In this document: positions 59,462-64,000 of the stretch, piece by piece
Numbering within the stretch: position 1 is the stretch's first letter
Layout of the letters: the number at the start of each line of letters is the position of its first letter
Assembly (NCBI RefSeq): GCF_001982635.1
Contig: NZ_MKFI01000001.1
Location: 1-64,000 of the forward strand
From: Bradyrhizobium mercantei
Lineage (GTDB): Bacteria; Pseudomonadota; Alphaproteobacteria; Rhizobiales; Xanthobacteraceae
DNA: 64,000 nucleotides
Direction: 5' to 3'
Position numbers and translations under genes: made by a program
Notes under the pieces: generated by a model
Told to the model about the DNA's origin: nothing
Database searches by the model: none
The model's input: only the letters and a program-made list of their open reading frames with translations

Positions 59462-60178
59462 TCAGCCGGCGACGACCGTGCCGTGTCCGGTACCGCGCAG
59501 AATCGCACCGATCGAACCGGGCTCCGCGATCGAGAACACGATGATAGGCAGCGACGTCTCGCGGGCAAGCGCGAAAGCGGTCGCGTCCATGACCTTGTAG
59601 CCGCCCTCAATCGCCTGCGAATGGGTCAGGCGGTCGAAGCGCTTGGCTTTGGGGTCCTTCTTCGGATCGGCGCTGTAGACGCCGTCGACATTGGTGGCTT
59701 TCAGCACCGCCTGCGCGCCGATCTCGGCCGCGCGCAGCACGGCGGTGGTGTCGGTGGTGAAGAACGGATTGCCGGTTCCACCGCCGAGCAGGACGATGCG
59801 GCCCTCGGCAAGATATTTGTGCGTCGCACTACGGGTGAACAGCTCGGAGATCTCCGGCATCACGAATGCCGACAGGGTCCGCGCCGGGGTCCCCTTGCGC
59901 TCGATCGCCGCCTCGAGCGCGAGGCAGTTCATCATGGTGGCGAGCATGCCCATGGTATCGCCGGTCGGCCGGGACACGCCGCGCGAGGAGACCTCGACGC
60001 CGCGGACGATGTTGCCGCCGCCGATCACGACGGCGACCTCGATGCCGAGCTTGCGGGCCGCGATCAGGTCGTCGGCGACGCGATCGACCGTCGGTTGATC
60101 GATACCGAACCCGTGGGAGCCGGCCAGATATTCGCCGGACAGCTTGATCACCACGCGACGATAGATCGGCTCAGCCAT
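59462..60178 (-). CDS. pyrH: UMP kinase
   Basis: PyrH phosphorylates UMP to UDP; it is the hexameric bacterial type of the amino acid kinase family. The 238-residue product has [64 protein letters not shown] and [20 protein letters not shown]. It sits between tsf and frr, and its product feeds the UDP-sugar substrates of the downstream lpx genes. Confidence 0.97.
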   Translation of the reverse strand: MAEPIYRRVVIKLSGEYLAGSHGFGIDQPTVDRVADDLIAARKLGIEVAVVIGGGNIVRGVEVSSRGVSRPTGDTMGMLATMMNCLALEAAIERKGTPARTLSAFVMPEISELFTRSATHKYLAEGRIVLLGGGTGNPFFTTDTTAVLRAAEIGAQAVLKATNVDGVYSADPKKDPKAKRFDRLTHSQAIEGGYKVMDATAFALARETSLPIIVFSIAEPGSIGAILRGTGHGTVVAG

Positions 60179-60248
60179 GATGCGATCGCTTTCTTATCCC
60201 GCGCAGGCGGACCTCCGGCGCAAAGCGCCGGGGGCCTGGTGTCAGCGG

Positions 60249-61172
60249 CTACTTCTTGCCGCTGGCGGCCGCGACTTCGGCGGCGAAGTCGCTTTCCTGC
60301 TTCTCGATTCCCTCACCGAGAGCATAGTTCACAAAGCCAGCGATTTTGATCGGCCCGCCGACCTTACCCTCAGCTTCCTTCACCGCCTGGGCAACCGACT
60401 TGCCGCTGTCGTGGATGAAGGCCTGATCGAGGAGGCAGACCTCCTTGTAGTAGGTCTTCAGGCCCGAATCGACGATCTTCTCGATGACGTTCTCGGGCTT
60501 GCCCTGCTGGCGGTACTTGTCGGCCAGCACGTCCTTCTCGCGCTTGACGGTCTCGGGATCGAGCCCGGCCGGGTCGAGCGCCAGCGGCTTCGCCGCCGCG
60601 ACGTGCATGGCGAGCTGGCGGCCGAGCACGGCGAGTTCGTCGGTCTTGCCGGCGGACTCCAGCGCCACGATCACGCCGATCTTGCCGGCGCCCTCGACGA
60701 CGGCGTTGTGGACGTAGCTCGACACCACACCCTTGCTCACCTCCAGCGAGGTGGCGCGGCGCAGCGTCATGTTCTCGCCGATGGTCGCGATGGCGTCCGA
60801 GATCGCGGTCTCGACGGTGACGTCGCCGACCTTGACGGCCTTGATCTTCTCGACGTCGGCACCGTTGTGCAGCGCGACCTGGGCGATCATCTTGACCAGG
60901 CCCTGGAACTGCTCGTTGCGCGCAACGAAGTCAGTCTCCGAGTTGACCTCGACGAGCACGCCCTTGTTGCCCGAGGTCAGCGCGCCGATCAGGCCCTCGG
61001 CCGCGACACGGCCGGCCTTCTTGGCGGCCTTGGAGAGGCCCTTCTTGCGCAGCCAATCCTGCGCGGCCTGCATGTCGCCGCTGTTCTCGGTCAGCGCCGC
61101 CTTGCAATCCATCATGCCCGCGCCGGTCGACTCGCGGAGCTCCTTGACCATCGCTGCTGTGATCGCTGCCAT
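60249..61172 (-). CDS. tsf: Elongation factor Ts
   Basis: EF-Ts is the nucleotide exchange factor of EF-Tu. The 307-residue product begins with the UBA-like domain and the signature [16 protein letters not shown], then [35 protein letters not shown], and two core subdomains with [12 protein letters not shown] and the coiled-coil arm. It follows rpsB by 127 bp, a gap with GC-rich hairpins that may set relative expression. Confidence 0.97.
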   Translation of the reverse strand: MAAITAAMVKELRESTGAGMMDCKAALTENSGDMQAAQDWLRKKGLSKAAKKAGRVAAEGLIGALTSGNKGVLVEVNSETDFVARNEQFQGLVKMIAQVALHNGADVEKIKAVKVGDVTVETAISDAIATIGENMTLRRATSLEVSKGVVSSYVHNAVVEGAGKIGVIVALESAGKTDELAVLGRQLAMHVAAAKPLALDPAGLDPETVKREKDVLADKYRQQGKPENVIEKIVDSGLKTYYKEVCLLDQAFIHDSGKSVAQAVKEAEGKVGGPIKIAGFVNYALGEGIEKQESDFAAEVAAASGKK

Positions 61173-61204
61173 CGTTCAATGTCCTTCTTGCCTGTACAGA
61201 AACC

Positions 61205-61224
61205 GCGGCGCCCGATGGCGCCGC
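61205..61224 (-). terminator. Attenuator-like hairpin between rpsB and tsf
   Basis: GCGGCGCC and GGCGCCGC pair across CGAT. The minus strand then continues GGTTTCTGT. A second stem, GGCCGGG-CAGA-CCCGGCC, precedes it. The U-run is interrupted, so partial termination or mRNA processing between rpsB and tsf is more likely than a full stop. Confidence 0.45.
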
Positions 61225-61299
61225 AGTCTGCGACAGGGAGATCGTTGTTCGTGGAATAGAAGCGGCGGCCGGGCAGACCCCGGCCACGCCGCGTAGCGT

Positions 61300-62292
61300 T
61301 TATTCCGCCTCGGCGAGCGTCTTGGCCTGGGCGACCCAGGCGTCGGCACGGCTCGGCAGACCGACTTCTTCGCCGATCTTGTGCGCGGTGTCGTGGTCGA
61401 GCTCGGCGAGCTGCCAGTAGTGGAAGATGCCGAGGTCGTTGAGCTTCTTCTCGATCGCACCGGACACGCCGGTGAGCTTCTTGAGGTTGTCGGCAGTGCC
61501 GCGCGGACCAGCCAGGCCCTGGAAGCCGGACGGCGCAGCCGCCGGGAGGTCTTCCTGCATCGGCGCAGTCGACGCACCGATATCGATTCCGGACTCGCCC
61601 TGAGCGCGCGAGATGCCGTCGATCGCGGCGCGCGCCACGAGGTCGCAATACAGCGAGATTGCGCGGCCGGCGTCGTCATTGCCCGGCACCACATAGGTGA
61701 TGCCCTTCGGGTCCGAATTGGTGTCGACGATCGCGGCGACCGGGATGTTGAGCCGCTGGGCTTCCTGGATCGCGATGTCTTCCTTGTTGGTGTCGATCAC
61801 GAAGATCATGTCGGGAAGACCGCCCATGTCCTTGATGCCGCCGAGCGAACGGTCGAGCTTGTCGCGCTCGCGCTGCAATGTCAGCCGCTCCTTCTTGGTG
61901 TAGGAGTTGGCTTCACCCGACGACAGCACGTCGTCGAGATGACGCAGGCGCTTGATCGAGGCCGAGATCGTCTTCCAGTTGGTCAGCGTGCCGCCGAGCC
62001 AGCGCGAGTTGACGAAGTACTGCGCCGAACGCTTGGCAGCATCGGCAACGCCGTCCTGGGCCGACCGCTTGGTGCCGACGAACAGGATGCGGCCGCCCTT
62101 GGCGACGGTATCGCTGACCGCCTGCAAGGCACGGTGCAGCATCGGCACGGTCTGCGCGAGGTCGATGATGTGGATGTTGTTGCGGGCGCCGAAGATGTAA
62201 TCCTGCATCTTCGGGTTCCAGCGGTGGGCCTGGTGGCCAAAGTGAACGCCAGCTTCAAGCAACTGACGCATAGAAAAATCGGGCAGCGACAT
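61300..62292 (-). CDS. rpsB: 30S ribosomal protein S2 with C-terminal extension
   Basis: RpsB is part of the 30S subunit head-body junction. The 330-residue product starts [29 protein letters not shown] and has the S2 core to about residue 240 ([37 protein letters not shown]). It is ~90 residues longer than E. coli S2. The extension ends in a helix-hairpin-helix-like unit, [20 protein letters not shown]...[12 protein letters not shown] at 62292 is preferred to the open upstream frame. A promoter lies at 62405-62432. Confidence 0.95.
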   Translation of the reverse strand: MSLPDFSMRQLLEAGVHFGHQAHRWNPKMQDYIFGARNNIHIIDLAQTVPMLHRALQAVSDTVAKGGRILFVGTKRSAQDGVADAAKRSAQYFVNSRWLGGTLTNWKTISASIKRLRHLDDVLSSGEANSYTKKERLTLQRERDKLDRSLGGIKDMGGLPDMIFVIDTNKEDIAIQEAQRLNIPVAAIVDTNSDPKGITYVVPGNDDAGRAISLYCDLVARAAIDGISRAQGESGIDIGASTAPMQEDLPAAAPSGFQGLAGPRGTADNLKKLTGVSGAIEKKLNDLGIFHYWQLAELDHDTAHKIGEEVGLPSRADAWVAQAKTLAEAE

Positions 62293-62404
62293 AGGTCTAA
62301 TTCTCCGGTTGGTTCCTCCGGAAACGTGTGAGCAGACGAGCCTGAATGGCCCGGCTGCCACCGGACGGCCTTTGAGAGCCATGTTTCCGTGTGAGATGGC
62401 GCGC

Positions 62405-62432
62405 TATATAGCGCGATTTGCGCCAGAAGCAA
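62405..62432 (-). promoter_or_regulatory. Promoter of the rpsB-tsf operon
   Basis: On the minus strand TTGCTT (62432-62427) and TATATA (62410-62405) are spaced 16 bp. The -10 lies in the centre of a 16-bp palindrome CGCGCTATATAGCGCG. Transcription would start near 62398, giving a ~105-nt leader before rpsB, where an S2-responsive structure could form. Confidence 0.5.
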
Positions 62433-62518
62433 GGAAATACGGCCGGTTACACCGGCCGGACAGGCCCAAATGGTGCCGAAACGGCCCTGTTTGGCGTCCC
62501 AAGGCCTATCGCGGGTGC

Positions 62519-62640
62519 GCGCGGCCAAAATATCGAAAAACAACCCCATGCAAAGGGAGCCGGCGGCGACGAGCAGCTTGACCCGTCGGGCAAATCACCG
62601 CCACATTTCCAATATTCCGAAATTACAACCCACTCCTCGC
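62519..62640. repeat. Dispersed repeat between dnaE and rpsB
   Basis: GGCCAAAATATCGAAAAACA is followed by ACCCCATGCAAAGGG, TTGACCCGTCGGGCAAATCA and TTCCAATATTCCGAAATTAC. This matches a repeat I know from many Bradyrhizobium intergenic regions, whose reverse strand gives recurrent spurious ORFs. Its 21-bp core is repeated inverted at 1-21. The rest of the 62293-62691 gap holds only the rpsB leader and promoter. Confidence 0.7.
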
Positions 62641-62691
62641 GGGCGCAGCGAAACATCGCCCCTTTAGAAGCCGAATGCGATCGCCCTGCCC

Positions 62692-64000
62692 CTACAGCGT
62701 CTGCACGTCGACCACGCCCGCGACCGCCTTGATCGCCCCGGCGATCTGCGGCGAAACCTTGTAGCGGCCGGGCAGCTTCATCTCCACCTCGGTTTCGAGG
62801 TCCAGCATCATCACCAGCGAGACGTCGCCGTCGGCTGCACCTGCCGGCGGCGCAGCTGCCGGCGCGGGCTTGACCGCCGGCGGCTTTGCAGCGCCACCCG
62901 GCGCGGGTGCGGCGTCCGGCATGTTGAGCCGGCGGGCGATCGAATCCAGCGGCTTGGTGTCGCGCACAAAGATGCGCAGACCCTTTTGCGTCTTGGCCGC
63001 GGCGTGATCCAGCGGCTCGGCGTGCAGCACCCTCGCCCGCACGTCCTCACCCTGCAGCTCGGCGCCGAGCTGCAGCAGCACGGCCGCCCCCGGCTCGAGC
63101 ACGTCGCGGTATTGCGCGAGGCCCTCCGAGAACAGCACCGCCTCGAAATGGCCGGTCGGGTCCGACAGGCCCATGATGCCCATCTTGTTGCCGGTCTTGG
63201 TGCGCCGCTCCATGCGCGACACCACCGTTGCCGCGACCTTGCCTGCCGTCGCGCCGGTCTTCACCGCGCGCGAGAATTCCGCCCAGGACTGCACCCGCAG
63301 CCGCTTCAGCGCGGTGGCGTAATCGTCGAGCGGATGGCCCGACAGGAAGAAGCCGATCGCATCATATTCACGCCGCAAGCGGTCCGCCGGCAGCCAGGGC
63401 TCGACCTGCGGCAGGATGATGCTGGGCGCGTCCGGCGCGCTGCCGAACATGTCGTTCTGGCCCGAGGTCGCTGCCTCATGGCTGCGCTGGCAGGCGGCGA
63501 GGATCGCATCCGCGCCGGCGAACACGCGCGCCCGGTTCGGGTCGAGCGTGTCGAATGCGCCGGCCGCCGCAAGGCTCTCGATGATCCGCTTGTTGACCGC
63601 GCGCGGGCTGACCCGCGCGGCGAAATCGGCCAGCGAAGTGAAGACGCCGCCCTTGTCGCGCTCGGCGATGATCTGCTCCACGGCCTGGATGCCGACGCCC
63701 TTCAGCGCGGCGAGCGCGTAATAGATCGTGTTGCCGCTGACCTCGAAGGTCGGGCCGGAGCGATTGATGTTGGGCGCCTCGACCTTGATGCCGAGCCGCT
63801 GCGCCTCGGAACGGAATTCGGACAGCTTGTCGGTGTTGTTGAGTTCGAGCGTCATCGACGCCGCGAGGAACTCGACCGGATAATGCGCCTTCATGTAGGC
63901 GGTGTGGTACGACACCAGCGCATAGGCCGCCGCGTGGCTCTTGTTGAAGCCGTAGTCGGCGAATTTGGCGAGCAGCTCGAAGATCGTCTCGGCCTGGCCC
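62692..64000 (-). CDS. dnaE: DNA polymerase III subunit alpha, C-terminal part
   Basis: The minus-strand frame is open to the right edge, so only the C-terminal ~435 residues of replicative polymerase DnaE are present. Visible are ELLAKFADYGFNKSHAAAYALVSYHTAYMKAHYPVEF of the fingers region, then the HhH-like ALKGVGIQAVEQI, AAGAFDTL, GFFLSGHPLDDY, and an OB-fold segment (KVAATVVSRMERRTKTGNKMGIMGLSDPTGHFEAVLF). The end has an Ala/Pro-rich linker and a final beta domain. It is a type I DnaE as far as visible. Confidence 0.93.
   Translation of the reverse strand, partial: GQAETIFELLAKFADYGFNKSHAAAYALVSYHTAYMKAHYPVEFLAASMTLELNNTDKLSEFRSEAQRLGIKVEAPNINRSGPTFEVSGNTIYYALAALKGVGIQAVEQIIAERDKGGVFTSLADFAARVSPRAVNKRIIESLAAAGAFDTLDPNRARVFAGADAILAACQRSHEAATSGQNDMFGSAPDAPSIILPQVEPWLPADRLRREYDAIGFFLSGHPLDDYATALKRLRVQSWAEFSRAVKTGATAGKVAATVVSRMERRTKTGNKMGIMGLSDPTGHFEAVLFSEGLAQYRDVLEPGAAVLLQLGAELQGEDVRARVLHAEPLDHAAAKTQKGLRIFVRDTKPLDSIARRLNMPDAAPAPGGAAKPPAVKPAPAAAPPAGAADGDVSLVMMLDLETEVEMKLPGRYKVSPQIAGAIKAVAGVVDVQTL

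Noticed and set aside
62447..62656. A 69-codon minus-strand frame between rpsB and dnaE
   Set aside because: It lies wholly in a dispersed repeat whose translation (FAWGCFSIFWP) is a recurrent spurious ORF in Bradyrhizobium genomes.

Overview
The window is chromosomal DNA from an alphaproteobacterium, most likely Bradyrhizobium or a close relative in the Nitrobacteraceae. The reasons are the high GC content, the rhizobial order of core genes, a GAAC-N7-GAAC LexA box, and several families of palindromic intergenic repeats that I recognise from Bradyrhizobium genomes. I see no tRNA, rRNA, transposase, phage gene or CRISPR array. The assignment is from memory of these families, not from a search.

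Left part (1-20466). queF opens the window, followed by an epoxide-hydrolase-like gene behind a promoter flanked by two palindromes. The core set tpiA, secG, pyrG, kdsA lies on the minus strand and is interrupted twice by accessory genes. The first interruption, between kdsA and pyrG, holds an exported PAAR-like protein, an NTF2-like and a NIPSNAP protein, a DUF3857/transglutaminase/TPR protein, and an OmpR-type two-component system followed by a SAM methyltransferase. The second, between secG and tpiA, holds an XRE-cupin regulator and a GNAT acetyltransferase. A PpiD/SurA-type foldase and trpD-trpC-moaC follow on the plus strand.

Middle part (20467-35324). About 15 kb of accessory genes separate moaC from moeA. 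They are a GGDEF-EAL c-di-GMP protein, CtpA protease, an Old Yellow Enzyme homologue, two orphan periplasmic binding proteins, a GST, a duplicated DUF2380 protein divergent from a NarL-type histidine kinase/regulator pair, a stretch of dispersed repeats and a YihX-like HAD phosphatase.

Right part (35325-64000). moeA, lexA, comEC, the paralogous and divergent glnS and gltX, and gltA come first. A SRPBCC-arsR pair follows. The long minus-strand envelope and translation cluster then reads, in transcription order, rpsB-tsf-pyrH-frr-uppS-cdsA-dxr-rseP-bamA-lpxD-fabZ-lpxA-lpxI-lpxB. It joins translation and UMP kinase to undecaprenyl and isoprenoid synthesis, phospholipid synthesis, outer-membrane assembly and lipid A synthesis. 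The 3' part of dnaE runs off the right edge.

Most of the window is ordinary core genome. The points most worth a second look are: the 11-bp direct repeats shared by a two-component operon and its neighbouring methyltransferase gene; the exported, orphan PAAR-like protein; the apparently leaderless XRE-cupin gene; the twin-palindrome promoter at 618-676; and a KTSC-like reading frame broken by one base inside the lpx cluster.
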